Part shown: positions 37,224-46,077 of the stretch, piece by piece
Numbering within the stretch: the first letter of the stretch is position 1
Layout: each line of letters starts with the position of its first letter
DNA from: Rhizobium leucaenae USDA 9039
GTDB lineage: Bacteria > Pseudomonadota > Alphaproteobacteria > Rhizobiales > Rhizobiaceae
Assembly: GCF_000426285.1 (NCBI RefSeq)
Contig: NZ_AUFB01000017.1
Location: 54,456 to 118,455 of the forward strand
Direction of reading: 5' to 3'
Length of the DNA stretch: 64,000 nt
Notes under the pieces: generated by a model
Seen by the model: only the letters and a program-made list of their open reading frames with translations
Told to the model about the DNA's origin: nothing
The model's database searches: none
Position numbers and translations under genes: made by a program

Positions 37224-37733
37224 ATGATCCACATTCGCAATGCCCACGAGGGAGAGACGGAGATATTGGTCAATATCGGCCTGCGGTCGTGGCAGACGGC
37301 CATGCGGTCGATCGGTGGCACGGATGCGTTGCTCGATGGTGCCAGAGAAGCCTTCTCGAATTTTATCCGCAGGTCATGGCTGACGATTACGATCGTGGAG
37401 TTGAACGGACTGGTTGCCGGCTGGGCGGCCCGCGAAGCGCTCGATGAGAATATCTCCGATTTCTGGATCGATCCCGATCATCTGCGGCAGGGACTTGGTT
37501 CAGCACTGCTGGCGCAGATCGAGAAGGATGTTCTGGAGCAGGGGCTGGAGAAGGTCGCGGTGCAGACCCATGCCGGCAACAGCGACGCCATCGAATTCTT
37601 CAAGGCGCATGGCTATGCCATTCATTGGCTCTCCGTCGACTATTCTCCGAAGCTCGACCGCGACGTGCCGACGGTCGGCCTTTCGAAAGCGCTGCTCGAC
37701 AGCGGCGACGGGACCTATGGCTCCGGCTTATAA
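37224..37733 (+). CDS. GNAT family N-acetyltransferase near yjhX
   Basis: A 169-residue acetyltransferase with the acetyl-CoA motif DFWIDPDHLRQGLGSALLAQ and a typical C-terminal SDAIEFFKAHGYAIHW. It resembles YjhQ- or RimI-like small-molecule or protein acetyltransferases; the target is unknown. It is divergent from yjhX, 279 bp away, which is of interest because YjhQ is reported as the partner of YjhX. gatB follows 87 bp downstream on the same strand. Confidence 0.85.
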   Translation: MIHIRNAHEGETEILVNIGLRSWQTAMRSIGGTDALLDGAREAFSNFIRRSWLTITIVELNGLVAGWAAREALDENISDFWIDPDHLRQGLGSALLAQIEKDVLEQGLEKVAVQTHAGNSDAIEFFKAHGYAIHWLSVDYSPKLDRDVPTVGLSKALLDSGDGTYGSGL

Positions 37734-37820
37734 CGGCAGTGGGCTGCTGAAAGTCTTGCGCCGCACCGCCAATTGCTCTACCTCACAAAGTTCAGAAGAA
37801 CAGCATTTCAAGAGCCTCTC

Positions 37821-39326
37821 ATGACCATTGTCGACGTCCGCACGCCAGATCCGAAGCGCTTCATTCCCGGTGCCACCGGCGATTGGGAAGTTGTTGTCGG
37901 GATGGAAGTCCACGCCCAGGTGCTGAGCAAATCCAAGCTCTTCTCCGGCGCTTCGACGGAGTTTGGCAAGCCGCAGAATTCCAACGTCTCGCTGGTCGAT
38001 GCCGCGATGCCCGGCATGCTGCCCGTCATCAACGAGGAATGCGTCAGGCAGGCGGTTCGCACCGGTCTTGGTCTAAAGGCTCAGATCAACAAGCGGTCGG
38101 TCTTCGACCGCAAGAACTATTTCTATCCCGACTTGCCGCAGGGCTATCAGATCTCGCAGTACAAGGATCCGATCGTCGGCGAAGGCAAGATCGTCATTTC
38201 GCTCGGTCCGGATCGCCAGGGCCAGTTCGAGGACATCGAAATCGGCATCGAGCGCCTGCACCTGGAGCAGGACGCCGGCAAGTCGATGCACGACCAGCAC
38301 GCCACCATGTCCTATGTCGACCTCAACCGTTCCGGCGTGGCGCTGATGGAAATCGTCTCGAAGCCGGACATGCGCTCGTCGGACGAAGCCAAGGCCTATA
38401 TGACCAAGCTGCGCTCGATCGTGCGTTACCTCGGCACGTGCGACGGCAACATGGATGAAGGCTCCATGCGCGCAGACGTTAACGTCTCCGTTCGCCGTCC
38501 GGGTGGAGAGTTCGGCACGCGCTGCGAGATCAAGAACGTCAACTCCATCCGCTTCATCGGCCAGGCGATCGAATACGAAGCCCGCCGCCAGATCGCGATC
38601 CTCGAGGACGGTGGCACGATCGACCAGGAAACCCGCCTGTTCGATCCGAACAAGGGCGAAACGCGGTCCATGCGCTCCAAGGAAGACGCGCATGACTACC
38701 GCTATTTCCCCGATCCGGACCTGCTGCCGCTCGAATTCGACGACGCTTTTATCGATGCCCTCAGAGCCAATCTGACGGAACTGCCCGACGACAAGAAGGA
38801 GCGTTTCGTTCGTGAAATGGGCTTGTCGGTCTATGACGCCTCGGTGCTCGTCTCGGAAAAGGCGATTGCCGACTATTTCGAAACGGTCGCCGCCGGCCGC
38901 GACGGCAAGATCGCGGCGAACTGGGTGATCAACGACCTCTTGGGCGCCTTGAATAAAACCGGCAAAACCATTGAGGAGACTCCGGTTTCGCCCGCCCAGC
39001 TCGGCGCCATCATCGACCTGATCAAGGCCGAAACCATCTCCGGCAAGATCGCCAAGGACCTGTTCGAGATTGTGCTCAACGAGGGCGGCGATCCCGCCGA
39101 GATCGTCGAAGCCCGCGGCATGAAGCAGGTCACCGACACCGGCGCCATCGAAAAAGCCGTCGACGAGATCATCGCCGCCAATCCGGATCAAGTTGCCAAA
39201 GTCAAGGCCAAGCCGACGCTTGCCGGCTGGTTCGTCGGTCAGGTGATGAAGTCGACCGGTGGCAAGGCCAATCCGCAGGCGGTACAAGCCCTCGTCAAGG
39301 CCAAGCTCGGCATCGAAGAGGAATAG
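37821..39326 (+). CDS. gatB: Asp-tRNA(Asn)/Glu-tRNA(Gln) amidotransferase subunit B
   Basis: tRNA-binding and kinase subunit of GatCAB, 501 residues. It shows VVVGMEVHAQVLSKSKLFSG, FDRKNYFYPDLPQGYQISQY, the DLNRSGVALMEIVSKPDM core, and RYFPDPDLLPLEF; the helical and C-terminal YqeY-like domain ends at QALVKAKLGIEEE. The start MTIVDVR is chosen because upstream sequence is not conserved in character. Two GNAT genes follow almost without gap and are probably co-transcribed. Confidence 0.97.
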   Translation: MTIVDVRTPDPKRFIPGATGDWEVVVGMEVHAQVLSKSKLFSGASTEFGKPQNSNVSLVDAAMPGMLPVINEECVRQAVRTGLGLKAQINKRSVFDRKNYFYPDLPQGYQISQYKDPIVGEGKIVISLGPDRQGQFEDIEIGIERLHLEQDAGKSMHDQHATMSYVDLNRSGVALMEIVSKPDMRSSDEAKAYMTKLRSIVRYLGTCDGNMDEGSMRADVNVSVRRPGGEFGTRCEIKNVNSIRFIGQAIEYEARRQIAILEDGGTIDQETRLFDPNKGETRSMRSKEDAHDYRYFPDPDLLPLEFDDAFIDALRANLTELPDDKKERFVREMGLSVYDASVLVSEKAIADYFETVAAGRDGKIAANWVINDLLGALNKTGKTIEETPVSPAQLGAIIDLIKAETISGKIAKDLFEIVLNEGGDPAEIVEARGMKQVTDTGAIEKAVDEIIAANPDQVAKVKAKPTLAGWFVGQVMKSTGGKANPQAVQALVKAKLGIEEE

Positions 39327-39331
39327 GCTCC

Positions 39332-39835
39332 GTGTATTTCGTCCGCACGGCCGGCGAGCAGGATCTAGGGAAGGTCCGCGACCTTCTCGTGGAGACCTGG
39401 CATGCCGCCTATGATCGGCACTACGGCGCGGCGAAGGTCGATGAACTGATCGAGTTTCTGCTGTCACCGGCCAAGCTGAGGGCACGGTTGACGAAGCGGC
39501 ATTCCGAGTTCCTGGTCGCCGACAATGGCGAGGATATAGCCGGCATGGGTTATGCCGTCATGTCCGAGCAGATGACCAAGACCGTTCTGCTGCATATGCT
39601 CTATGTCCGTCCGTCATTGCAGCGCAACGGCATCGGCCGCGATATCTTCGCCGAGCTGGAAATCTGCTTTCCGGACGCCGAAGTCATGCGGCTCGACGTC
39701 GAACCCGAGAACGCCGAAGCGATCGCCTTCTACAAAGCCCACGGTTTCGCCGAGGTCGGCCGCAACGAGAATGCGGGGCCGGGACAGTCGGGTATTCCGG
39801 CGCTGGTGTTTGAGAAGCGGCTGGCAAGCCATTAG
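39332..39835 (+). CDS. GNAT family N-acetyltransferase (first of a tandem pair)
   Basis: A 167-residue acetyltransferase with YVRPSLQRNGIGRDIFAELE as acetyl-CoA motif and the family-typical EAIAFYKAHGFAEVG near the end. It uses a GTG start 5 bases after the gatB stop, with GAGGAATAG serving as ribosome-binding site inside the gatB end. The next GNAT gene begins directly after its stop codon. Target unknown. Confidence 0.85.
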   Translation: MYFVRTAGEQDLGKVRDLLVETWHAAYDRHYGAAKVDELIEFLLSPAKLRARLTKRHSEFLVADNGEDIAGMGYAVMSEQMTKTVLLHMLYVRPSLQRNGIGRDIFAELEICFPDAEVMRLDVEPENAEAIAFYKAHGFAEVGRNENAGPGQSGIPALVFEKRLASH

Positions 39836-40324
39836 GTGGATCAGAAGAATTTGGCGACGAACGGAACCGATCTGTTGATCCGCGAAGCCCGTGAGGGCGA
39901 CCTTCCGGCTGTTATCGCCCTCTTCGCCGCCGATGCTCTCGGCGGTCATGGCGACACCACCGATCCCGCTGCTTATGAGGATTACCTCCGCGCGTTCCGT
40001 ACCATCCAATCCTCGCCCGACCAGGCGCTCTACGTCGCCGAGTTCCGCTGCGACGTCGTCGGCACTTTCCAGACCATGATCACGACATCGCTGACTGGCC
40101 GCGGTTCTTCCTCGATGATTATCGAAGCGGTTCAGACGCGCTCGGATCTGCGCGGGCAGGGGATTGGTGCCGCAATGATCAATTTTTGCATCGCCGGGGC
40201 AAAAAGCCGCGGCATGCGGCTCGTGCAGTTGACATCGAACGCGGCACGCAAGGATGCCCATCGTTTCTATGAGAGATTGGGTTTCAAGCCGAGCCATCTC
40301 GGCTTCAAGATGGCTTTGAAATGA
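39836..40324 (+). CDS. GNAT family N-acetyltransferase (second of a tandem pair)
   Basis: A 162-residue acetyltransferase with QTRSDLRGQGIGAAMINFCI as acetyl-CoA motif and AARKDAHRFYERLGFKPSHLG near the C-terminus. The GTG start follows the preceding stop codon with no gap (TAGGTG), so it depends on translational coupling. It is not a recent duplicate of its neighbour, as the two share only family-level similarity. Confidence 0.85.
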   Translation: MDQKNLATNGTDLLIREAREGDLPAVIALFAADALGGHGDTTDPAAYEDYLRAFRTIQSSPDQALYVAEFRCDVVGTFQTMITTSLTGRGSSSMIIEAVQTRSDLRGQGIGAAMINFCIAGAKSRGMRLVQLTSNAARKDAHRFYERLGFKPSHLGFKMALK

Positions 40325-40428
40325 CCGCTTTTCCCGCTGGAATCACTGGACAAGGCGGCATAGTGGCGGCATAAGCAAGCGATCGAATTCTGGTTTCGCC
40401 TGCTCCCAACGGGCACAAGGATAAAGAC

Positions 40429-40827
40429 ATGTGGAATTTACTCGTGCAAACCTTCACGTGGTGGAACAGTCAGACGATGGGCACGCGCTTTGCGACCTGG
40501 CGGCTCGGCAAGCGCGTCGGCGAGGATGAATTCGGGAATGTCTATTACGAAGGCGGCACTTCCTCCTACGGTCTTCCGAAGCGTTGGGTGATCTACAAGG
40601 GTTATGCCGAAGCCTCCGCCATTCCTCCGGGCTGGCACGGCTGGATGCACCACCGCACCGACGTTCCGCCGACCAAGGACAACTACGTTGCCAAGGAATG
40701 GCAGAAGCCGCACCGCGCCAATCCGACCGGTTCGCCGCAGGCCTACCGCCCGCCGGGCTCACTCGCCGTTGCCGGCGAACGTCCGCGCGTAACCGGCGAT
40801 TACGACGCCTGGACGCCGGGCAACTGA
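40429..40827 (+). CDS. NADH:ubiquinone oxidoreductase accessory subunit, NDUFA12 family
   Basis: A 132-residue protein homologous to the mitochondrial Complex I 17.2-kDa subunit (NDUFA12/B17.2), one of the accessory subunits that Alphaproteobacteria share with mitochondria. Family motifs are GTRFATWRLGKRVGEDEFGN, YYEGG, RWVIYKGYAEASAIPPGWHG and WMHHRTDVPP. It is encoded away from the main nuo operon, as is usual in rhizobia, and is followed by the family A repeat and the DUF2155 gene. Confidence 0.95.
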   Translation: MWNLLVQTFTWWNSQTMGTRFATWRLGKRVGEDEFGNVYYEGGTSSYGLPKRWVIYKGYAEASAIPPGWHGWMHHRTDVPPTKDNYVAKEWQKPHRANPTGSPQAYRPPGSLAVAGERPRVTGDYDAWTPGN

Positions 40828-40871
40828 GCACGCAAGGCCGGCCCGTCCTTTGGACACAATTGGCCTTTAGA

Positions 40872-40974
40872 GCAGTTCCAGGAAAAGTGCGAAGCGGTTT
40901 TCCGTCCGGAATGCGAAAAAAAACAAATAGATAGAGCGGGGAAAGCGATTCCATGAAACGCTTGAACCGCTCTA
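40872..40974. repeat. Intergenic double-palindrome repeat, family A copy 2
   Basis: Same plan as the element at 8244-8341: a first imperfect palindrome with central AAAAGTG and GCGGTTTT, then a second with perfect arms TAGAGCGG (40932-40939) and CCGCTCTA (40967-40974). It occupies most of the gap between the NDUFA12 and DUF2155 genes and could fold in RNA as two hairpins. Confidence 0.75.
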
Positions 40975-41036
40975 GGCGCAGAGCATGCCGGCTCGTGCTC
41001 GGCGCTTTGACCGAGACCAAGCGGAGATTGGCGGAT

Positions 41037-41477
41037 ATGACGTTTTTCACGCGGAGCGCTTCTTTGCGTGTGATATCGGGAGTGGCGCTTGCCCTTGCCG
41101 CGGGCGCTGTCTTGCCGCCCTCCGCCGAGGCCGCCCGCATTTCCAACCCCGTCGCCGTCTTCTCCGGCCTCGACAAGATCACTGGCCGCATCACCACGTT
41201 TGATGTCTACATCAATGAGACCGTGCAGTTCGGCGCGCTGCAGGTGACGCCGAAGGCTTGCTATTCGCGCGACGATACCGAGCTGCAGAAGGTGGACGGC
41301 TTTGTCGAAGTGGACGAGATCACCCTCGACCGCCGCATCCGCCGCATCTTCACCGGCTGGATGTTCGCCGACAGCCCGGGCCTCAACGCCGTCGAACATC
41401 CGATCTATGACGTCTGGCTGAAAGAGTGCAAGCAGAAGTCGGATATCCCGCCACCGGACAGCGCCGGCGCCAAGTAA
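41037..41477 (+). CDS. DUF2155 family secreted protein
   Basis: A 146-residue protein with a signal peptide (cleaved near SAEAA) followed by the DUF2155 domain: AVFSGLDKITGRITTFDVYI, FGALQVTPKACYSR and GWMFADSPGLNAVEHPIYDVW. Two cysteines, at KACYSR and LKECKQ, probably form a disulphide in the periplasm. Function is unknown. The start is placed after the repeat, because the longer frame would translate repeat sequence. Position beside NDUFA12 and upstream of aat-accC-accB is conserved in rhizobia. Confidence 0.88.
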   Translation: MTFFTRSASLRVISGVALALAAGAVLPPSAEAARISNPVAVFSGLDKITGRITTFDVYINETVQFGALQVTPKACYSRDDTELQKVDGFVEVDEITLDRRIRRIFTGWMFADSPGLNAVEHPIYDVWLKECKQKSDIPPPDSAGAK

Positions 41478-41560
41478 AGCGCTTCTCTTCAAACATCGGC
41501 AGTGCCGCACGATTGGCTTGCGAAGGCGAGACCGCCGTAAGCAATCCTGCGGCAAGCCGC

Positions 41561-42199
41561 TCAGCCGTCCTTCCTTCCCGAACCAGCGACCTTCCAAATG
41601 GAATGCCGGTCGGTTTCGTCGGAGAGATCGATAATGACGCGCGAGCCGTCTTTGATCCTTCGCCGCATGACATCAGCACGATCCGGATGGACCCGCAGTT
41701 TTGCGCCATTATACATAGCCTGAAGCCGGGAGCGTGAAATGCTGAGTTCAGACGCAAGCAAGCGATCGAGGCGGGAGTTGAACGGGAACTCGACCGCCAG
41801 ATCGATCTCCAGCATCGTCCAGCTATCCGGTTCGCTCAGCGCCTCTTTCTCGACATCTGCATCGGCAAATTCGTCGATGTGTTGGGCCTTGCGGCGTAGC
41901 CCGTCGAGATCGAACTCTCTGGCCCGTATCCACTGGGGATCGTTGCCTTGAAGTGCTTCCAAAGCAAGAGGATTGAGATCGCGAATGGCCTGACGCTCAA
42001 AGAGCGTCCGGTTCCATGTCTTGTCGCAGTCGATGCATTTATAGACGAGCCATGCATCGAGTTTCTTGCCGTTGGCGTTGAGCCTGATCTTGCCGCTCGA
42101 CTTGAAAGGCTTGAGGCATCCGCATCCGCTGCAGACGATCCATGGCTGAGGGGCAGTTCGAGGATTGATGGTCCATCGGACCTTGAGAATATTGCACAT
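41561..42199 (-). CDS. DUF1062 family protein
   Basis: A 212-residue protein of the DUF1062 family. The N-terminus has two cysteine pairs (CSGCGCLKPF and YKCIDCDKTW), likely a zinc ribbon, and the C-terminus an S4-like RNA-binding segment (LDRLLASELSISRSRLQAMY and the following helix). The combination suggests an RNA- or ribosome-binding role (inference). It lies between DUF2155 and DUF2167 genes, interrupting the otherwise conserved DUF2155-aat neighbourhood. Confidence 0.78.
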   Translation of the reverse strand: MCNILKVRWTINPRTAPQPWIVCSGCGCLKPFKSSGKIRLNANGKKLDAWLVYKCIDCDKTWNRTLFERQAIRDLNPLALEALQGNDPQWIRAREFDLDGLRRKAQHIDEFADADVEKEALSEPDSWTMLEIDLAVEFPFNSRLDRLLASELSISRSRLQAMYNGAKLRVHPDRADVMRRRIKDGSRVIIDLSDETDRHSIWKVAGSGRKDG

Positions 42200-42571
42200 A
42201 CCGTCTTGGTCTTCCGTTCGGAAGTTCACCAAGTTGGCGGTAAGACATGCCCATTACGGGCGCGGCGTGGCAATGTTTCGAACGGCTGAAGAGCTGAGAC
42301 AGCAATGGCTGCGCATGGCACATGTCAACAATGCCAAACCGGTCTCAGGCCACCACCCGATGAACATAATCATACGTCCGGCAGCGATGAAGCTGCCCTG
42401 ACATACAGGGTGAAATTGAATGAGACCGGTGTTTACGACGGCAAAGTGGAACCTCGATGCGCCAATGCTCTTCAAGCGAGCGTTAGCAGATAAAAACGCA
42501 GATTTGAAGCCGTTGGCGCCTCGGAAAGGCCTATGGCGCTTTCAGCGCGCGCCAGACGGCCGGAGCCGTTC
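42200..42571. other. Intergenic gap without a recognised gene
   Basis: About 370 bases between the DUF1062 start and the end of the DUF2167 gene. It should contain the DUF1062 promoter. Short open frames on both strands (up to 78 codons) lack ribosome-binding sites and protein-like composition. I see no repeat or RNA structure of note. Confidence 0.5.
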
Positions 42572-43528
42572 TCAGGCGTCAGTACTTTTATCCCGGCGAA
42601 ACGCACCAAGGATCTTTCGCCCCACGGCAGCAATCCCGGCCACAACGACGATCAGCCCTTTTTTCAACGCCAGCAGCGCTACGCCGAAGCTCTTGAAGAA
42701 GCCGAGGACGACCGCCAGGAAGCCGAGCTTTGCGGCGATCTTCACGCCGGCACCGGCAGCGATCATACCCGCCATGCTGTAGGCGGCGATCTTGTCGCCG
42801 TTGACAAAGTCGGCATAGCGCTTGCCACTGTCATATTGAACGGCGTTGATGACGCTCGGGATAGCATTGTTGATGTCCTGCAACTGGTTGAGGCCGGCCA
42901 CGAAATCGAGTTCCATGACGCCTTCGCGACCGAGCACGCGCACCGAATAGTTCAGCGTATGCAGACCATTGGCGTCCTTGCCGAAGACAAGGTCGCGGGC
43001 CCAGTGAAGCGCGTGGGTCGCCTTGTCGTAGTGCGGTGGCTCGGCCCAGCCGACCAAAGTGATCGGAGCGTAACCTTGCCGCTCGCGTTCGGAATTTTGT
43101 TCCTTAATCCCATCCTGAATTTGCTTCAGCAGGGCGTTATAGTCTGTCGACGCGGCGTCATCGTCGGAGACATGGCCGCCGCCGTCATATTCAACGACCG
43201 CACCCCAGGTGCGCGGATCAGTCGGCGCATATTTTGCTGGGAAGATCATGCCGAGCGTACCTTCGGCGGCGCTGGCCGGATTACCCCAGAGCTGAACCAG
43301 CACTTTTCGCGTATCGTCCGGATTGAGATAGTAGAACTGGTCAGAGACATTCAGCGTCGCGTCGGCGCCGGGCAATTTGATCGGTCCCTGCTGAAAATCG
43401 ATGGTCTTTAGCACGGCTCCTCCGTCGCTCTCCGGAGCGTCGGTGCCGAACATGTCGTGAAAGGATTTGGCGTTGGCCTGCGTTGCGGCCACTGCGGCAA
43501 GAAATACGATTGCAAGATATCTTTTCAA
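42572..43528 (-). CDS. DUF2167 family membrane protein
   Basis: A 318-residue protein with a signal peptide (MKRYLAIVFLAAVAATQANA), a large extracytoplasmic DUF2167 domain (LWGNPASAAEGTLGMIFPAK, WAEPPHYDKATHALHWARDL, LNYSVRVLGREGVMELDFVA), and one or two C-terminal spans (LGFLAVVLGFFKSFGVALLA, LIVVVAGIAAVG) with a basic cytoplasmic end. Function is unknown. It stands alone between DUF1062 and aat. Confidence 0.88.
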   Translation of the reverse strand: MKRYLAIVFLAAVAATQANAKSFHDMFGTDAPESDGGAVLKTIDFQQGPIKLPGADATLNVSDQFYYLNPDDTRKVLVQLWGNPASAAEGTLGMIFPAKYAPTDPRTWGAVVEYDGGGHVSDDDAASTDYNALLKQIQDGIKEQNSERERQGYAPITLVGWAEPPHYDKATHALHWARDLVFGKDANGLHTLNYSVRVLGREGVMELDFVAGLNQLQDINNAIPSVINAVQYDSGKRYADFVNGDKIAAYSMAGMIAAGAGVKIAAKLGFLAVVLGFFKSFGVALLALKKGLIVVVAGIAAVGRKILGAFRRDKSTDA

Positions 43529-43598
43529 GATACTACCCCCGGCTGTTGTGCCGAACGTAGCGGATTCTTGATTTAAATCAACGTATGTACGTGGGTTC

Positions 43599-44222
43599 TC
43601 AACTGCCGGTGAAGCTCAGATTGGGCGATTCCATCGCTTTCTCAAGCATCCGGGCATATTGATCCTTCGGCACGTCGATTGCGCCGAATGTCCTCAAATG
43701 CTCGGTGGTGAATTGCGTATCGAGGAGGGTGAAGCCGCGCTGCTTAAGGCGCTCGACGAGGTAGACGAGACAGATCTTCGAGGCGTCCGTGCGGCGCGAA
43801 AACATGCTCTCGCCGAAGAAGGCCGATCCTAACGAGACGCCGTAAAGCCCGCCGACCAATTTGCTGCCCTCCCACGCCTCGACCGAGTGGGCGTGGCCGA
43901 TATGGTTCAGGGTCGAATAGAGCGACTTGATGGTTTTGTTGATCCAGGTGCTCGGCCGGCCGCTGGTCTGCTCGGCGCAGGCGGCGATGACGCCGTCGAA
44001 ATCGGTGTTGAACCTGATATCGAAGGGCTTGCGGCGGATGGTCTTCGCCAGGCTTTTCGAAACATGGAAGGTGTCGAGCGGCAGCACGCCGCGCAGTTCC
44101 GGTTCGACCCAGAAGATTTCCGGATCATCAGCCGATTCCGCCATTGGGAAGAGGCCAATGGAATAGGCGCGCAGCAGAATCTCAGGGGTAATTCCGGGAT
44201 TTCTGCCGCGCGGCCCTGCCAT
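43599..44222 (-). CDS. aat: Leucyl/phenylalanyl-tRNA--protein transferase
   Basis: Adds Leu or Phe to the N-terminus of proteins starting with Arg or Lys, marking them for ClpAP under the N-end rule. The 207-residue protein shows LLRAYSIGLFPMAESADDPE, WVEPELRGVLPLDTFHVSKS, HIGHAHSVEAWEGSKLVGGLYG, the SMFSRRTDASKICLVYLV segment and LLDTQFTTEHLRTFGA. It begins 3 bp after the accC stop, so it is the last gene of the aroQ-accB-accC-aat unit. Confidence 0.96.
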   Translation of the reverse strand: MAGPRGRNPGITPEILLRAYSIGLFPMAESADDPEIFWVEPELRGVLPLDTFHVSKSLAKTIRRKPFDIRFNTDFDGVIAACAEQTSGRPSTWINKTIKSLYSTLNHIGHAHSVEAWEGSKLVGGLYGVSLGSAFFGESMFSRRTDASKICLVYLVERLKQRGFTLLDTQFTTEHLRTFGAIDVPKDQYARMLEKAMESPNLSFTGS

Positions 44223-44225
44223 AGG

Positions 44226-45578
44226 TTAAGCCGAGCCTTTCGCCAGGTACTCTTCCAGCCAATGGATATCGTAATCGCCATTGGCGATATCCTGGTTGGA
44301 AACCAGATCCTGGAACAGAGGCAGAGTGGTCTTGATGCCATCGACCACGAATTCATCGAGCGCACGGCGCAGGCGCATCATGCATTCGACGCGTGTACGG
44401 CCATGCACGATCAGCTTGCCGATAAGACTGTCGTAATAGGGCGGAATCCTGTAGCCCTGATAGGCGCCCGAATCGATGCGCACGCCAAGGCCGCCCGGTG
44501 CATGGAAATGCGTGATCGTGCCGGGGGAGGGCACGAAGGTCCGCGCGTCCTCGGCATTGATGCGGCATTCGATGGCATGGCCATGGAAATGCACGTCCTC
44601 CTGCGTCACGGAAAGACCGCCGCCCGATGCGACGCGGATCTGCTCGTGCACGAGATCGATGCCGGTGATCGCTTCGGTGACCGGATGTTCGACCTGCAGG
44701 CGGGTGTTCATTTCGATGAAATAGAACTCGCCGTTTTCATAGAGGAACTCGATCGTGCCAGCACCGCGATATTTGAGCTTCTTCATGGCGTCGGCACAGA
44801 TCTGGCCGATCTTCATGCGCTGCTCGACGTTGAGCGCCGGTGAATTGGCTTCTTCCCAGACCTTCTGGTGGCGGCGTTGCAGCGAACAGTCGCGCTCTCC
44901 GAGATGCACGGCATTGCCTTCGCCATCGCCGAATACCTGGATTTCGATGTGGCGCGGCTTGCCGAGATATTTTTCCATATAGACGGATTCATTGCCGAAA
45001 GCGGCTGCCGCCTCGGTACGCGCCGTCGACCAGGCTTCGAGGACGTCCGCTTCCGTGCGCGCCACTTTCATGCCGCGTCCACCGCCGCCGGCGGTCGCCT
45101 TGATCAGCACCGGATAGCCGATTTCCTTCGCGGTCCTCAGAGCGTCCGTCTCGGTCTTCACCTCGCCGTCCGAGCCGGGAACGACGGGAATGCCGAGCTG
45201 CTGTGCGGTCGTCTTGGCGGTAATCTTGTCGCCCATGATGCGGATGTGCTCCGCCGTCGGGCCGATGAAGGTAATGCCATGTGCTTCGAGAATATCGGCG
45301 AACTTGGCATTCTCCGACAGGAACCCATAGCCCGGATGAACGGCGTCGGCACCGGTGATCTCGCAAGCCGCGACGATCTGGTGGATGTTGAGATAGCTTT
45401 CGCGCGACGGCGGCGGGCCGATGCACACGCTTTCATCCGCCAGGCGCACATGCATCGCGTCGGCGTCGGCGGTCGAATGCACGGCGACGCTCGCAATGCC
45501 GAGCTCCTTGCAGGCGCGCAGCACACGAAGGGCGATCTCTCCACGATTGGCTATGAGAATCTTCGAAATCATGGGCAT
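44226..45578 (-). CDS. accC: Acetyl-CoA carboxylase biotin carboxylase subunit
   Basis: ATP-dependent carboxylation of biotin on AccB, the first half of malonyl-CoA formation. The 450-residue ATP-grasp protein has KILIANRGEIALRVLRACKE, the glycine-rich KATAGGGGRGMKV loop, GERDCSLQRRHQKVWEEAN, and the metal and substrate site FIEMNTRLQVEHPVTEAITG. A second ATG two codons later is an alternative start. It lies 5 bp after accB and 3 bp before aat. Confidence 0.97.
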   Translation of the reverse strand: MPMISKILIANRGEIALRVLRACKELGIASVAVHSTADADAMHVRLADESVCIGPPPSRESYLNIHQIVAACEITGADAVHPGYGFLSENAKFADILEAHGITFIGPTAEHIRIMGDKITAKTTAQQLGIPVVPGSDGEVKTETDALRTAKEIGYPVLIKATAGGGGRGMKVARTEADVLEAWSTARTEAAAAFGNESVYMEKYLGKPRHIEIQVFGDGEGNAVHLGERDCSLQRRHQKVWEEANSPALNVEQRMKIGQICADAMKKLKYRGAGTIEFLYENGEFYFIEMNTRLQVEHPVTEAITGIDLVHEQIRVASGGGLSVTQEDVHFHGHAIECRINAEDARTFVPSPGTITHFHAPGGLGVRIDSGAYQGYRIPPYYDSLIGKLIVHGRTRVECMMRLRRALDEFVVDGIKTTLPLFQDLVSNQDIANGDYDIHWLEEYLAKGSA

Positions 45579-45583
45579 AGGGT

Positions 45584-46054
45584 TTACTCGATGACGACCA
45601 GGGCTTCGCCGTATTCGACCGGGCGTCCGTCCTGAATGAGGATTTCGGTCACAGTGCCCGATTTGGGCGCGGGGATCTGGTTCATCGTCTTCATCGCTTC
45701 GATGATCAGCAGCGTCTGGCCTTCCTTGACGGAAGCGCCGACCTCGATGAAAGCGGCAGCGCCCGGAGCGGGCGCCATATAGACCGTGCCCACCATCGGC
45801 GCGCTGACGACGTTATCCGGATTGCGCGACTTGCCGGCAGGTACGGCAGCCACGGCGGGAGCGGCGGCGGCAGCCGCTGCGGCATAGGCAGGTGCTGCGA
45901 TCGGTGCCTGAACATATTGAGTCGTGCCGGCGCGCGATACACGGATGCGCAGATCTTCCTGCTCGACCTCGATCTCGGTCAGATCGGTCTCATTGAGAAT
46001 ATTGGCGAGGTCGCGGATGAGCGCCTGGTCGATACCCAATTTCTTGTCAGCCAT
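45584..46054 (-). CDS. accB: Biotin carboxyl carrier protein of acetyl-CoA carboxylase
   Basis: The 156-residue BCCP carries biotin on Lys in IEAMKTMNQIPAP. Its N-terminal helix (IDQALIRDLANILNETDLTE) is followed by an Ala/Pro-rich flexible linker and the C-terminal biotinyl domain with PMVGTVYMAPAPGA. It sits between aroQ (23 bp upstream) and accC (5 bp downstream) on the minus strand, the usual aroQ-accB-accC order. Confidence 0.97.
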   Translation of the reverse strand: MADKKLGIDQALIRDLANILNETDLTEIEVEQEDLRIRVSRAGTTQYVQAPIAAPAYAAAAAAAAPAVAAVPAGKSRNPDNVVSAPMVGTVYMAPAPGAAAFIEVGASVKEGQTLLIIEAMKTMNQIPAPKSGTVTEILIQDGRPVEYGEALVVIE

Positions 46055-46077
46055 GGATGTTTAGCCCTGTATTCTTG

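Noticed and set aside
38073..39485. 470-codon open frame on the minus strand
   Set aside because: It is the antisense shadow of gatB.
40953..41036. Upstream extension of the DUF2155 gene
   Set aside because: The first codons would be translated from the family A repeat and would bury the signal peptide.
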